Below are positions 25,558-38,880 of a stretch of 64,000 nt of DNA, piece after piece. Positions within the stretch are counted from its first letter, which is position 1. Every line of letters starts with the position of its first letter. The notes beneath the pieces are model-generated. The model was not told where the DNA came from, ran no database searches, and was given only the letters and a program-made list of their open reading frames with translations. The stretch spans positions 62,001 to 126,000 of the forward strand of contig NZ_JIAH01000005.1 of NCBI RefSeq assembly GCF_000688415.1, in the 5' to 3' direction. Source of the stretch: Corynebacterium pseudodiphtheriticum DSM 44287 (GTDB taxonomy: Bacteria; Actinomycetota; Actinomycetes; Mycobacteriales; Mycobacteriaceae). Both the position numbers and the translations under genes were made by a program.

Positions 25558-26475
25558 CTACGGCCGTGCTTTACCCGCGATCCAATACACGCACCACTGG
25601 ATCGCTGCGGAATCCAAACCGAAGATCTCCATTCCCAGCTTGCGTGCGGTTTTGGCCATTCCCATTTCCCCACTGGCCCACAGATACTCCGGATGAAACT
25701 CTGGGTGCTGGTGGGCCAGTTTTTCAATTTGCATAGTTAAAAGTTCCTGGTGTCGCGTATAAGGTCCCTTGACGACGTCCAGCCCGGCCAGCGTCTCTTC
25801 CCACTGGTGGAGCGCGGGAACCTCAATATCCGCATCGGTTTCCGCGAGTGCAATCACACGGATGGTGCGTAGCGTGTTTGGGTGGAAACTCTGACAATAA
25901 TCCAGAATGGCCCACACTGAAGGCAGCGCCGAAGGGTCTGCGATGAGCAGCTGTTGGCTGCTGGGGTGGTGCCACAGCCCACGCGAGGTGTACACCGCGC
26001 ATTCATCACCTGCTTGTGCGCGCAGTACCCAGTTCACCCCCGGGGCCGGTAAGGCCTCGGGGGTGTCCTTTGTGTTATCCGACCGGTGGCGTTTGCCATG
26101 TGTGGCCACATCAAAACAAGCAGTTGCGTTTTCGCGGTTCAGTGAGCGGAAGGTGTACCAGCGTAGCTCCGGGCGCCATGCGGAATCGCAGGAAGCAATG
26201 ACTGCGCGCAGGTTCGTGCGGTCACCGGTGGCAAGCCTATCCGCTAAACCGTCCAGACTGGCATCGGAGGTAGGCATGATCAGCCCGAAAAATTCGTCTG
26301 GGCCAGTCAGGCGCAGATCTGCGAATGCTGGAGAATGCAGATGCACGCGCACGAGTTCTTCAGCAAGCACCTCTATAGATTCCACCCGGCAGCGCAAGAA
26401 ATCGTGGCGTGCATCGCCGGGTGGGGTGGACAATCTGGTATCGAGAAACGTGGAGTGGTTGGCAGCCATACCCAT
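25558..26475 (-). CDS. Siderophore-interacting protein (ferric reductase family)
   Basis: The 305-residue protein has the SIP layout: FAD-binding beta barrel with ELRWYTFRSLNRENATACFD and an NAD(P)-binding half with LLIADPSALPSVWAIL and YLWASGEMGMAKTARKL. It is more divergent than the one at 7448; the RxYS/T motif reads RWYTF. A DtxR-like box at 26486-26504, just before the start codon, implies iron-repressed expression. It is inserted between recR and the gatD-murT pair and transcribed toward recR. Confidence 0.88.
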   Translation of the reverse strand: MGMAANHSTFLDTRLSTPPGDARHDFLRCRVESIEVLAEELVRVHLHSPAFADLRLTGPDEFFGLIMPTSDASLDGLADRLATGDRTNLRAVIASCDSAWRPELRWYTFRSLNRENATACFDVATHGKRHRSDNTKDTPEALPAPGVNWVLRAQAGDECAVYTSRGLWHHPSSQQLLIADPSALPSVWAILDYCQSFHPNTLRTIRVIALAETDADIEVPALHQWEETLAGLDVVKGPYTRHQELLTMQIEKLAHQHPEFHPEYLWASGEMGMAKTARKLGMEIFGLDSAAIQWCVYWIAGKARP

Positions 26476-26485
26476 ATTTTAGGGC

Positions 26486-26504
26486 AAAGATCAGCCTAAC
26501 CTAG
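26486..26504. promoter_or_regulatory. DtxR-like iron box
   Basis: On the minus strand the 19 bases read CTAGGTTAGGCTGATCTTT. Eleven consecutive bases (TAGGTTAGGCT) equal the DtxR/IdeR consensus; the right half is degraded. It ends 11 bp upstream of the siderophore-interacting protein start, the right place for repression by iron-loaded DtxR. Confidence 0.7.
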
Positions 26505-26524
26505 TGTGGGCTGGTGTTGCCTGG

Positions 26525-27361
26525 TTAGCGCAGGCGTTCTTTGCGTAGTTGCTCGATCGCAGGGATCTCCAGTGGCGCTAGCTCATCCAACTGGCACCCT
26601 AAAGCCATGGACAGTACCAGATCCGCTAACTGCGGATTGCGCGCGAGCGCAGGGCCGTGCATATACGTAGCGATGACCGATCCTTGCACCGCTCCTTCCG
26701 CGCGGGTTTGGGAATCGATGTTTTCTGCTTCCCTGGCACGGGCGGCATCGGCATCACAGTTACCAACACCAGTGGTAATTGCCCCTAAAGGTCGCGCATC
26801 TGGGCCGAGCAAGCTGGCACCCATATGGTTTTCAAAGCCAGTTAACGGGGCAGTGAGGCTACTGGTAACACCTGCTTGCGTGGGTTGCGAGGCTACTTCA
26901 CCAATCGCGCGCTTTTGCAACGTGACAGTCCGGGCATCAACCAGGCCGAGGCCCTCGATCTCGCGTCCCGCGGCACGGAAAGTTTCACCAACCAGCTGAA
27001 ATCCTGCACAAATCGCGAAAATAGGTGCACCAGCTTGGGCGGCTTTGTGCAAGCCACCGTCGGCAAGCAAATGCTCCACCGCCAAGATCTGCGCGCTGTC
27101 TTCACCACCGCCCAAGGTATAGGCGTCGAGTTGGCTAGGCACCGGCTCACCCAACTTAATTGGGTGGATCTGCGCCGAAATGCCACGCATGCGCGCACGT
27201 TGGCGTAACACCAGCGCGTTGCCGTCATCGCCATAGGTGCCCAAAACATCCGGTAGAACCAAGCCGATATTCAACTCTGCATTCTTAGCAGCCTGGTTGG
27301 CTTCGGCAGTGCTCGCAGCCGCGGATTTGTTAGCCGCAGCGCTGTGCTCATCGTGTGCCAT
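26525..27361 (-). CDS. gatD: Lipid II isoglutaminyl synthase, glutaminase subunit GatD
   Basis: With MurT it amidates the D-Glu of lipid II using glutamine-derived ammonia. CobQ-type class I amidotransferase: LGGGEDSAQ, nucleophile Cys in PIFAICAGFQLVG (about residue 118) and His in ATYMHGPALARNP. Length about 278. I prefer the ATG at 27361 since the GGAG site overlaps the end of murT; an ATG at 27373 would lie directly on it. Three or so bases separate it from murT, so the two are co-translated. The first 30 residues are Ala/Asn-rich and unconserved. Confidence 0.92.
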   Translation of the reverse strand: MAHDEHSAAANKSAAASTAEANQAAKNAELNIGLVLPDVLGTYGDDGNALVLRQRARMRGISAQIHPIKLGEPVPSQLDAYTLGGGEDSAQILAVEHLLADGGLHKAAQAGAPIFAICAGFQLVGETFRAAGREIEGLGLVDARTVTLQKRAIGEVASQPTQAGVTSSLTAPLTGFENHMGASLLGPDARPLGAITTGVGNCDADAARAREAENIDSQTRAEGAVQGSVIATYMHGPALARNPQLADLVLSMALGCQLDELAPLEIPAIEQLRKERLR

Positions 27362-27376
27362 ATTTGCTGCCATCTC

Positions 27377-28813
27377 CTAAGCTTCCGCAGAATCTGCGGT
27401 GGAATTTTTCGTGGTCGAATCACTTGTGGTCGAGTTTGGGCTGGTGGAACGCTGCAATTGCGAAGGTTCGCCACGCTCCAGAGCCTTCTTCAGATCACGG
27501 AATGCGGTGTAGTTGGCCAGCACCTCAATGCGCCCGGCTGGGCACGCATCGATGGCTTTGAGTGGATCAGCGATCAATTCGTGGCGGATATCGGCATACA
27601 CCAGACGCACAGCGAGGTCCGTGCCGCGCTCACCGGCGGCCTTGACGGACTGCTCGGCGAAATCCTCAAAAGTGACATCCCACAGCCAGGACAAATCCTC
27701 ACCGTCGGCAACCTGGCCGTTGACCGCGATCACCAAACCTTCGGCGCTGCGATCGACCATGGACAATGCTTCTTGCCAGCCGGCCGGGTTCTTGGCCAAT
27801 AACAGGCGGATTTCGTGTTCGCCGCGGGTGATTGTGGAATAGCGACCGGCGACATCATCAACCTGCTCAGTGGCAGAAACAGCTTGCTCGAAACCGACGC
27901 CGAAAGCTTCCACCGCAGCGGCGATAGCCTGGGTAGCGTTGCCGCGGTTGGCCCGGCCCGGCAGTGCCAGGTTCAGCGGGTGCGCGGCGTCGTCCAGCGA
28001 TGAACTGCGCGTAATGCCCTCGCTCGTGATCGTCCAATCTGGGGTAGGGCGTTCGAAGGTCGAGCCGTTGGCAAGCTTTTTCGCCGCATACCAATGCTCA
28101 CCGTCGCGCACGATCGCGCCGCCGGTGCGCGGACAAGTGGTGGACTCACCGAGCCAGCCGCCACCAGCAGCCACCCACACCACATTCGGAGCATCGTAGG
28201 CGACGGAAGAAATCAATACATCATCACAGTTAGCGATGACCATCATTTCTGGGTGCGCTTCAATGGCCCCGCGCAAGGTGCGCTCAATCTTGTTGATCTC
28301 GCCGACACGGTCCAGCTGATCGCGTGACAGATTAAGCAGAACCAGTGCCTGTGGGTTGATCTTGTTCGCCACCTGCGGCACGTGCAGCTCGTCGACCTCC
28401 AAGGCGAGGACCTCGGCACTACGTCCGGCCAGCAGCGCAGAGATGATTCCAGCATCCATATTGTCGCCGCCCTCATTCGTGGCGACGGAATACTCGCTGC
28501 GCAGCGCATTTGCCAACATGCGGGTGGTAGTGGATTTACCGTTGGTGCCGGTGACCAGCACCGCGGGGCGTCCGTCGGCAAGATTATGCATGACGTGTGG
28601 GTCGATCTTGTCCGCGAGCAGCCCACCAATCATGCCACCCGCACCCCGGCCGGTTGCGCGTGAAGCCACCGTCGCCAAACGAGCAACGGAAGTAGCAACC
28701 TGCGTGCGGGCGCGCGACAGTAGGGAAAGGGCAGACGATTTCGCAGAAGAGGAATCTGCAGGCGACGGCTTGGAAGACGACGGCTCAGAAGATGACACAG
28801 AAGGCTTAGTCAT
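27377..28813 (-). CDS. murT: Lipid II isoglutaminyl synthase, Mur-ligase subunit MurT
   Basis: The 478-residue ATPase partner of GatD activates the D-Glu carboxylate of lipid II. P-loop VTGTNGKSTTTRML has Lys93; GGDNMDAGIISALL and the DUF1727 C-terminal domain (LLLAKNPAGWQEALSM) follow. Where Firmicute MurT carries a four-Cys zinc ribbon, this protein has TTCPRTGGAIVRDGEHWYAA with a single Cys. A Ser/Lys-rich tail precedes the catalytic core (1-30). A Thr/Ser-rich C-terminus of about 30 residues follows DUF1727. Confidence 0.92.
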   Translation of the reverse strand: MTKPSVSSSEPSSSKPSPADSSSAKSSALSLLSRARTQVATSVARLATVASRATGRGAGGMIGGLLADKIDPHVMHNLADGRPAVLVTGTNGKSTTTRMLANALRSEYSVATNEGGDNMDAGIISALLAGRSAEVLALEVDELHVPQVANKINPQALVLLNLSRDQLDRVGEINKIERTLRGAIEAHPEMMVIANCDDVLISSVAYDAPNVVWVAAGGGWLGESTTCPRTGGAIVRDGEHWYAAKKLANGSTFERPTPDWTITSEGITRSSSLDDAAHPLNLALPGRANRGNATQAIAAAVEAFGVGFEQAVSATEQVDDVAGRYSTITRGEHEIRLLLAKNPAGWQEALSMVDRSAEGLVIAVNGQVADGEDLSWLWDVTFEDFAEQSVKAAGERGTDLAVRLVYADIRHELIADPLKAIDACPAGRIEVLANYTAFRDLKKALERGEPSQLQRSTSPNSTTSDSTTKNSTADSAEA

Positions 28814-28843
28814 AGGAACCTAGGATAGTAAAAGGTTGGACGG

Positions 28844-30274
28844 CTAGTCGGCCTGGGGCTGTGCGCTGGCCCGGCGGGAGCGGCTCCGGCGACGTTTATT
28901 CGTCTTGTTGGGGCGGCCGGACTTGGCGTTAGTTTGTGTACCGGACTGTGCCCCGGTTTGTTTTGCAGGGTGCTTTCCGGGCTTCGCGCCAGATTTTCCG
29001 CTGGTTTTTGCGGCAGGTTTGTTCGGGGACTTCGTCCCAGATTTAAGCGCAGATTTTTTCCCGGGTTTGGAGCTGGCCTTCAGCCCCGATGATCCGCCCA
29101 AGACACCGCGGGGGTGGGTGGATTGCTCGACTGGCGCATCCGGATCTGGGTGTGGCTTGACGCGGGTCAGTGCATCTAAAAATGCGGTATCACCCAACAA
29201 GGGGATACCTTTGCGTACCGCATGCATCGCCTTGCCACGTAGATCGGTAGTTTTGTTGCAGACGACTACCGACACCCCTCGATGCAGGTGCTCGCGATAC
29301 ACCAGCCCCGCTTCGAGCAAAGCGTCGATGATGGTATCCGGACTGTAGCCAATCTCATCAGCCACTACCACTTCCATGCCTTCGATCAGGGATCGCCCCG
29401 GAACATATTTCCCGGGGTTTGCCAGGCTGAGCTCGGCTTCGGCGGCCTGCACCCGGACATGGCTGCGCTGTAAACCAAACCGGTCCGCGCGCAGATCACC
29501 TGGATGGTAGCTGGCGATTAGCTCATGATCTGTGATTAAGGATTTTTCTGCGGCTCGTTGCTGATGTTGGTAAATATCCCAGACCAACTGTGTAGTCTCG
29601 CGTGAGGTTTCTTCCTGGCTACGGCCAGCACGAACGACAGAAGCCACTGGACTGACAGCAGACAAGCCACTGGCGCGCGCCACGCCAGCGGGTCGGATAT
29701 CGCTAAAAGATATTTCTTGTCGACGCGCAGTCGCCAGCGTATCCACGATGCGTGCAGGCTGCGGAATATGACCGACACGCTGCCGTTTGCGGTTGCCCTT
29801 GCGGGAGCGTTTCCGGTTTGCGCGGGCGGCAGCGCTCATCGCGCGCTTTGCTTCTGAAACCAGAAAGCCCCATGTCAACGGCAAATCGTGGACGATTAGT
29901 GTGCGGTCGTCGATAAGCCGATCCAGCGGTTTCAAGATTTTTGCAAAGCGTTGGCCGTTGTCCACTTCTTCGCGGGAAAGCCCATGGTAGTGGCGCGGCC
30001 CTGGATCTTCTCCGGGGTTGAGTACAGCGTGGAAAGTCTCGCTAGTCTCGCCCGCATCATTAAAAGTAACGGCGTCGACGGCAACCAGACGCGCCGTTGA
30101 AGGGTGAATACCGGAAGTTTGCACAGTCAGCGCAAGATACGGAAATTCCGCAACAGCCTCGCGACGAGCTACTTCTTTTGGGTGCAGCTCGCCGGAGGCT
30201 TCTTTGTTCTTCGTGCCGTTGTCGTTGCGCTCGCTGGTTGCGGCGCGGTCATCGGTATCGGTATGCGAGGTCAT
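28844..30274 (-). CDS. DnaQ-fold protein with BRCT domain, catalytic residues lost
   Basis: The 476-residue protein aligns with DEDDh exonucleases in layout, but strand 1 reads LALTVQTSGIHP where D-x-E is required (T50, Q52), and the second motif reads HDLPLTWGFL with Thr134 in place of Asp. The third His/Asp motif is also unrecognisable. A BRCT domain (about 290-375, with GRSLIEGMEVVVADEIGYSP) and a Lys/Ser/Gly/Pro-rich basic tail (about 395-476) follow. It is probably a DNA-binding, non-nucleolytic protein. The position between murT and leuA matches C. glutamicum. Confidence 0.8.
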   Translation of the reverse strand: MTSHTDTDDRAATSERNDNGTKNKEASGELHPKEVARREAVAEFPYLALTVQTSGIHPSTARLVAVDAVTFNDAGETSETFHAVLNPGEDPGPRHYHGLSREEVDNGQRFAKILKPLDRLIDDRTLIVHDLPLTWGFLVSEAKRAMSAAARANRKRSRKGNRKRQRVGHIPQPARIVDTLATARRQEISFSDIRPAGVARASGLSAVSPVASVVRAGRSQEETSRETTQLVWDIYQHQQRAAEKSLITDHELIASYHPGDLRADRFGLQRSHVRVQAAEAELSLANPGKYVPGRSLIEGMEVVVADEIGYSPDTIIDALLEAGLVYREHLHRGVSVVVCNKTTDLRGKAMHAVRKGIPLLGDTAFLDALTRVKPHPDPDAPVEQSTHPRGVLGGSSGLKASSKPGKKSALKSGTKSPNKPAAKTSGKSGAKPGKHPAKQTGAQSGTQTNAKSGRPNKTNKRRRSRSRRASAQPQAD

Positions 30275-30390
30275 TAGTACAGCAGTCTAGTTCACCGATT
30301 TAGCTTGCGGATAGTTCAGCAACGCCAACGTGGCACAGAAAACCATCCGCTGCTGCGGTATAAAACTAATCGCAGTTCCTCGTGCCAATG

Positions 30391-32258
<1,868 letters not shown>

Positions 32259-32265
32259 CTGTGTG

Positions 32266-32371
32266 TTCGGTCGGCGATTAGTGCGTGCCGGGGCGAGAAG
32301 CAAAAGCTACGCGAACTACCGCGACGGGGTGCCGACCAAACTGTTGCCGTTGGCTCTAAAACCCGCCGCGG
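32266..32371 (-). promoter_or_regulatory. leuA attenuator pairing region
   Basis: In the leader RNA, the segment at 32362-32371 (end of the leader ORF) can pair with 32319-32328 over 10 bp. The segment at 32331-32340 can pair with 32266-32275 over 10 bp including one G-U. These are the kind of competing stems expected for leucine attenuation. No clear U-tract follows, so the end point may be sequestration of the leuA start region or an inefficient terminator rather than a classical one. Confidence 0.5.
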
Positions 32372-32406
32372 CTGCTAAGGAGAAGAAAACGCGCCCCGGA
32401 AATCAT
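32356..32406 (-). CDS. leuA leader peptide
   Basis: The 16-residue ORF MISGARFLLLSSRGGF has three consecutive leucine codons (CTT CTC CTT) at positions 8-10. It lies 140 bp upstream of leuA on the same strand. TAGTCT sits seven bases before the ATG with TTCACA 18 bp further up, so the transcript may begin at or next to the ATG (leaderless). Stalling at the leucine codons would alter the stems downstream. Leader peptides of this kind are known for leuA in corynebacteria. Confidence 0.85.
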   Translation of the reverse strand: MISGARFLLLSSRGGF

Positions 32407-32563
32407 GTGGTATAGACTACACAATTTCTGGGGTTGGTGTGAAACTTGGGCTGCATTTAAGTCTGGGTGACAGGGCACATATTATGGTATGAATAAGCAT
32501 TAACCTGCGTTTTTGAGCCGCAAAGACAGCAGAAACGAACGATCAGGAAAGGCAGCTGGCCTC

Positions 32564-34911
<2,348 letters not shown>

Positions 34912-34919
34912 AATAGGCT

Positions 34920-34954
34920 AGGCACCCAACCGATTTCCCGGTGGGTGCCTTTTT
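34920..34954 (+). terminator. Intrinsic terminator of lysC-asd
   Basis: The stem AGGCACCCAACCG / CGGTGGGTGCCT (one mismatch) is followed by TTTTT and lies 8 bp after the asd stop. It may also slow read-through from the convergent transporter gene. Confidence 0.9.
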
Positions 34955-35017
34955 CGTATCTTTCCGCAGTCAGTATGGGCGGGCGGGAGGCGTCCTGGAA
35001 CGGTGCCTCGCTGGAGC

Positions 35018-36325
35018 TTATTCCGGTTTGGTGTGCTCGACGTAGACTACGCTGCCAGCTGGCGTGGTGCGGTCATAATCCACATCGGGATCGTTTTCTA
35101 GCTCGTCGTCGATTTCTTCTTTGATGCTTTCTAAGAATTCCTCGGAATTCATATTGGATTGGGCAGCTAGGGTGGTGAGCTCGCGGTCGTGCTTCTTACT
35201 AAAGCGCACGCGTGGATCCACTTTGCGGGCCATCAATTCACGGCCGCGACGACGGCGCTGGCCTTCGGTGCGCATGGTGCGGAAATTGCGTACCCAGGCC
35301 CAAATCAGGACGATGATCAGCAACATGCCGATGTATCCCAGTACTGGGTAGACGTAGCTGACGAGTTGGCGGAAGCCAACGAAGGAAAGCACGAAGCCGA
35401 CCAAACACGCAATCACATAGACGCGGAAGAATTTCTCTGGCGAGTTACGGGTTAGACGCTTAGCCAGCGCATAGAACATACCGATGGCGGTGTTAAAGAC
35501 CATGCCGTAGAGAACCACGGTCATGATGTGTCCCAGCACCGGGTGCAGGCTAATCATCAGCGCCAGCATTGGCATGTCGGCATCTTTGGTGGTTTCGACA
35601 GTGAAGTACATGCTCATTACCAGCAAGAGCAGCAAAGAAAGGAAAATTCCGCCGCCGATGGCTCCACCAATGCCTGCTTCGCGGGTATCCATGAAACTAC
35701 CGCCGATAACGATGGCCATGGACACTGCCACGATCACCTGGAAAGCGATGTTGTTAATGGCAGATACCCACCAGTTGGGTAGTGTGGTTTGGACTTCGGT
35801 AGAAGCCTGCTGAATGTTTTCCCAGTTCGGGTCCACCGTGATTATTGTGTAGATCGCGGTGCCCAAGACCATGATGATCAAAAAAGGTGTGATCATTCCG
35901 ATCACCGCGGTAGTTTTTTCCACATCAAGCAAGCCAACCAGGATGGTCAGCACCAACATGAGGGCAGCACCGATCCAGGTCGGCCAGCCCCAGGCTTCCG
36001 TCAGGTTCGAGCCACCACCGGCGAACATAACAAAGCCGATAGAAAATAGGGTCGCAATGGTGCCCCAGTCAAGGATCTTGGCGATGATTGGGCTGTTAGT
36101 GATGCGGTCGATCACCGCGGTGTGCTCGCGTGCCTGGTAATAGCTACCGAGCTGCAAAATGGCGATACCGCAAATGATCATGACAACGGAGCCGAGTAAT
36201 GCTCCGACAATTCCCCAGTTACCGAAGGCTACGAAATACGTCATGGCCTCCTGCCCGGATGCAAAACCGGCACCGGCGAGGGTTCCGACGAACGCCATCG
36301 AGATGGCTAACGATCGTTTGAGCAT
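35018..36325 (-). CDS. YkvI-type membrane transporter homologue
   Basis: The 435-residue protein starts MLKRSLAISMAFVGTLAGAG followed by FASGQE, the glycine-rich first helix of the LeuT/APC-like YkvI family, and has ten predicted spans up to residue 345. A long cytoplasmic C-terminus contains an Arg cluster (GQRRRRGRELMARK) and a Glu/Asp-rich end (IKEEIDDELENDPDVDYD). No substrate is known for the family. It stands between asd and sigC, probably monocistronic. Confidence 0.85.
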   Translation of the reverse strand: MLKRSLAISMAFVGTLAGAGFASGQEAMTYFVAFGNWGIVGALLGSVVMIICGIAILQLGSYYQAREHTAVIDRITNSPIIAKILDWGTIATLFSIGFVMFAGGGSNLTEAWGWPTWIGAALMLVLTILVGLLDVEKTTAVIGMITPFLIIMVLGTAIYTIITVDPNWENIQQASTEVQTTLPNWWVSAINNIAFQVIVAVSMAIVIGGSFMDTREAGIGGAIGGGIFLSLLLLLVMSMYFTVETTKDADMPMLALMISLHPVLGHIMTVVLYGMVFNTAIGMFYALAKRLTRNSPEKFFRVYVIACLVGFVLSFVGFRQLVSYVYPVLGYIGMLLIIVLIWAWVRNFRTMRTEGQRRRRGRELMARKVDPRVRFSKKHDRELTTLAAQSNMNSEEFLESIKEEIDDELENDPDVDYDRTTPAGSVVYVEHTKPE

Positions 36326-36413
36326 GAAGACAACAACTCCGAATCTGTGATCACGCTGTGAAAGCGCGTCCGAAAATCTATGAACTTTTAACGGAATATA
36401 ACAGTTTCTGTGA

Positions 36414-36962
36414 TTAATTGTCGTATTCTGCGAGAATATCTTTCCGGGCCCGGGCTACTCGAGAGCGAATTGTCCCGATACGCACCCCCGCGATTGCCGC
36501 TGCCTCTTCGTAGGAATAACCCAGTATCTGTGTCAGAACGAGTGCTTCGCGACGCTCGTCGGGTAGCGAAGCGATCATGGTGCGGGCATCGATCCATTCG
36601 CTCCATACCGACGAATCTTCGTGTACTGGGTCTAAGTCTTCTAGTTCCGAATGTGACTTCCGGGGGCGGGCGCGTTCGTGACGAATGTTGTCGATCCACA
36701 CGCGACGTGCGAGTGAAAGTAGCCAGGTGCGTGCAGTGGAGCGTCCGGCAAACCGGGGGAGTGCCCCCATTACGCGTACATAAGTGTCTTGGGTGAGGTC
36801 GTCGGCAAGTTCGGGCCCGGCTAGGTGAGCGAGAAACCGCCAGACGTCGTCATGGGTTTCTTTCACGAACGCGCTCAGGGCTGTGCGATCACCACGACCG
36901 GCCTTCAGGGCCAGCTGGGTGGTGCGTGCATCGCGGCTCGCAGAGTGTCGTTGTGCGTTCAC
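36414..36962 (-). CDS. sigC: ECF sigma factor SigC
   Basis: The 182-residue protein has sigma region 2 (VWRFLAHLAGPELADDLTQD with TYVRVMGALPRF) and region 4 (LTQILGYSYEEAAAIAGVRIGTIRSRVARARKDIL). Position next to katA and downstream of lysC-asd matches sigC of C. glutamicum, a respiratory-stress sigma factor there. No anti-sigma gene is adjacent. It is divergent from katA across 151 bp. Confidence 0.9.
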   Translation of the reverse strand: MNAQRHSASRDARTTQLALKAGRGDRTALSAFVKETHDDVWRFLAHLAGPELADDLTQDTYVRVMGALPRFAGRSTARTWLLSLARRVWIDNIRHERARPRKSHSELEDLDPVHEDSSVWSEWIDARTMIASLPDERREALVLTQILGYSYEEAAAIAGVRIGTIRSRVARARKDILAEYDN

Positions 36963-37113
36963 TTAGCTGAGATTACCAGCGCTGATTTTTATTCCTGAGC
37001 AGAGTTTGTGGTGTGCCAGTGCGATTGCGCACTCTGATGTATGCAAGTAGACTATCAATTGACCTCATCCCCATAAGAGCGTCTAATCAATTCCCAACAG
37101 GAGTGAGCATTCC

Positions 37114-38661
37114 ATGACTAAGAACATTGATGACAAGCTGGATCTTGGCCAGCGGGAGGACGCCCCAGGCACCACCACTCGCCAGGGTGGACAGCCAATC
37201 GCCTCGGAAAACATTTCCATCACCGCTGGACCACAAGGTCCAAACGTACTGAATGACCTGCAGCTGATTGAGAAGCTGCAGTCCTTCAACCGTGAGCGTG
37301 TTCCAGAGCGCAACCCTCACGCTAAAGGCCACGGAGCATTCGGTGAATTCCATGTCACCGAAGACGTATCCGCATACACCAAGGCTGACCTGTTCCAGCC
37401 GAACAAGGTCACCCCGATGGGTATCCGTTTCTCCACCGTTGCCGGTGAGCAGGGCTCCCCTGACACCTGGCGTGACGTCCATGGATTCGCTCTGCGTTTC
37501 TGGACCGAAGAAGGCAACTTTGACATCGTCGGTAATAACACCCCGACGTTCTTCCTGCGCGACGGCATCAAGTTCCCAGATTTTATTCACTCCCAGAAGC
37601 GCACCGGGGCTTCCGGTTTGCGTGACGCTGATATGCAGTGGGATTTCTGGACTCGCACCCCTGAGTCCGCACACCAGGTCACTTACCTGATGGGTGATCG
37701 CGGCACCCCAAAGACATCCCGTCACCAGGACGGCTTTGGTTCCCACACCTTCCAGTGGGTTAACGACAAGGGCGAGGCTTTCTGGGTGAAGTACCACTTC
37801 AAGACCCAACAGGGTTGGGAGTGCTTCACTGACGAAGAAGCTGCCGAGATGGCAGGTCAAAACGCTGACTACCACCGTGAGGATCTGTTCAACGCGATCG
37901 AGAATGGCGACTACCCACGCTGGGACGTCTACGTACAGATCATGCCGTTCGAGGATGCAGAGAACTACAAGTTCAACCCATTCGATCTGACCAAGGTGTG
38001 GTACCACGAGGATTACCCACTGCAGAAGGTTGGTTACTTCGAGCTGAACCGTAACCCACGCAACAACTTTGCGCAGATCGAGCAGATTGCCCTGGATCCA
38101 TCCAATATCGTTCCAGGTACCGGCCTGTCGCCAGACCGCATGCTGCAGGCCCGCGCATTCGCATACGCGGATCAGCACCGTTACCGCATCGGCACTAACT
38201 ACCGTCACCTGCCGATCAACCAGCCAATCAACCCTGTGAATACCTATAATCACGAGGGTTCGATGCAGTACAACTTTAACGGTCCAGACCAGCCGGTATA
38301 CACGCCGAACCGCTTCGACAAGGGCGCTGGCTACCTGGATGATGGCGAGACTTCGTCGTCGAACCACACCAGTTACGGACAGGCTTCTGACTACTACGTC
38401 AACCCTGACCCACACGGCACCGACTTGGTTCGTGCGGCATACGTCAAGCACGAACAGGACGATGACTTCACCCAGCCACGCAAGCTGTACGAAGAAGTCA
38501 TGAACGACGAAGAGAAGGACCGCCTGGCGCATAACATCACCAACGCCATGGCTGGTGTTTCTGAAGGCGTCGAGCAGCGCGTCTACGAGTACTGGGACAA
38601 CGTTCACGAGGACTTGGGCGCAGCCGTCCGCAAGAAGTTCGCTGAGAAGTACAAGAATTAA
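37114..38661 (+). CDS. katA: Monofunctional haem catalase
   Basis: The 515-residue clade-3-type catalase disproportionates hydrogen peroxide. The sequence contains the conserved RFSTVAGEQGSPDTWRDVHG and FALRFWTEEGNFDIVGNNTP blocks, and the proximal Tyr motif RAFAYADQHRYRIG. The distal His is in HAKGHGAFGEF. ACAGGAGTG precedes the ATG. A 506-codon open frame opposite is a codon-bias shadow. A terminator follows at 38761. Confidence 0.98.
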   Translation: MTKNIDDKLDLGQREDAPGTTTRQGGQPIASENISITAGPQGPNVLNDLQLIEKLQSFNRERVPERNPHAKGHGAFGEFHVTEDVSAYTKADLFQPNKVTPMGIRFSTVAGEQGSPDTWRDVHGFALRFWTEEGNFDIVGNNTPTFFLRDGIKFPDFIHSQKRTGASGLRDADMQWDFWTRTPESAHQVTYLMGDRGTPKTSRHQDGFGSHTFQWVNDKGEAFWVKYHFKTQQGWECFTDEEAAEMAGQNADYHREDLFNAIENGDYPRWDVYVQIMPFEDAENYKFNPFDLTKVWYHEDYPLQKVGYFELNRNPRNNFAQIEQIALDPSNIVPGTGLSPDRMLQARAFAYADQHRYRIGTNYRHLPINQPINPVNTYNHEGSMQYNFNGPDQPVYTPNRFDKGAGYLDDGETSSSNHTSYGQASDYYVNPDPHGTDLVRAAYVKHEQDDDFTQPRKLYEEVMNDEEKDRLAHNITNAMAGVSEGVEQRVYEYWDNVHEDLGAAVRKKFAEKYKN

Positions 38662-38760
38662 ATTTCTCAGGCTTTGTAGGCGCTATCTGTTGCCGGTGTT
38701 CAATATGCGTGCCGGCTAGCAGCACAACAGTGCCAGTGCTTTCGAGTAACCCTGCAGGAG

Positions 38761-38797
38761 AAAGGGGCCGCACCAATAAATCGGTGTGGCCCCTTTT
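38761..38797 (+). terminator. Intrinsic terminator after katA
   Basis: AAAGGGGCCGCACC pairs with GGTGTGGCCCCTTTT across an 8-nt loop. It lies 100 bp after the katA stop. The strong A-run on one side and T-run on the other make it work in both directions. Confidence 0.88.
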
Positions 38798-38880
38798 GGT
38801 GTTTGTGATTGGTGTTGTTTATGTGACTCGCCGAGAACGTTGACCCATAAGCTGCGGGTTCAGCACTAAAGTGCGGTCGT

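Noticed and set aside
37087-38607. 506-codon open frame on the minus strand opposite katA
   Set aside because: It mirrors the strongly biased codons of catalase, has no ribosome site and no recognisable domain.
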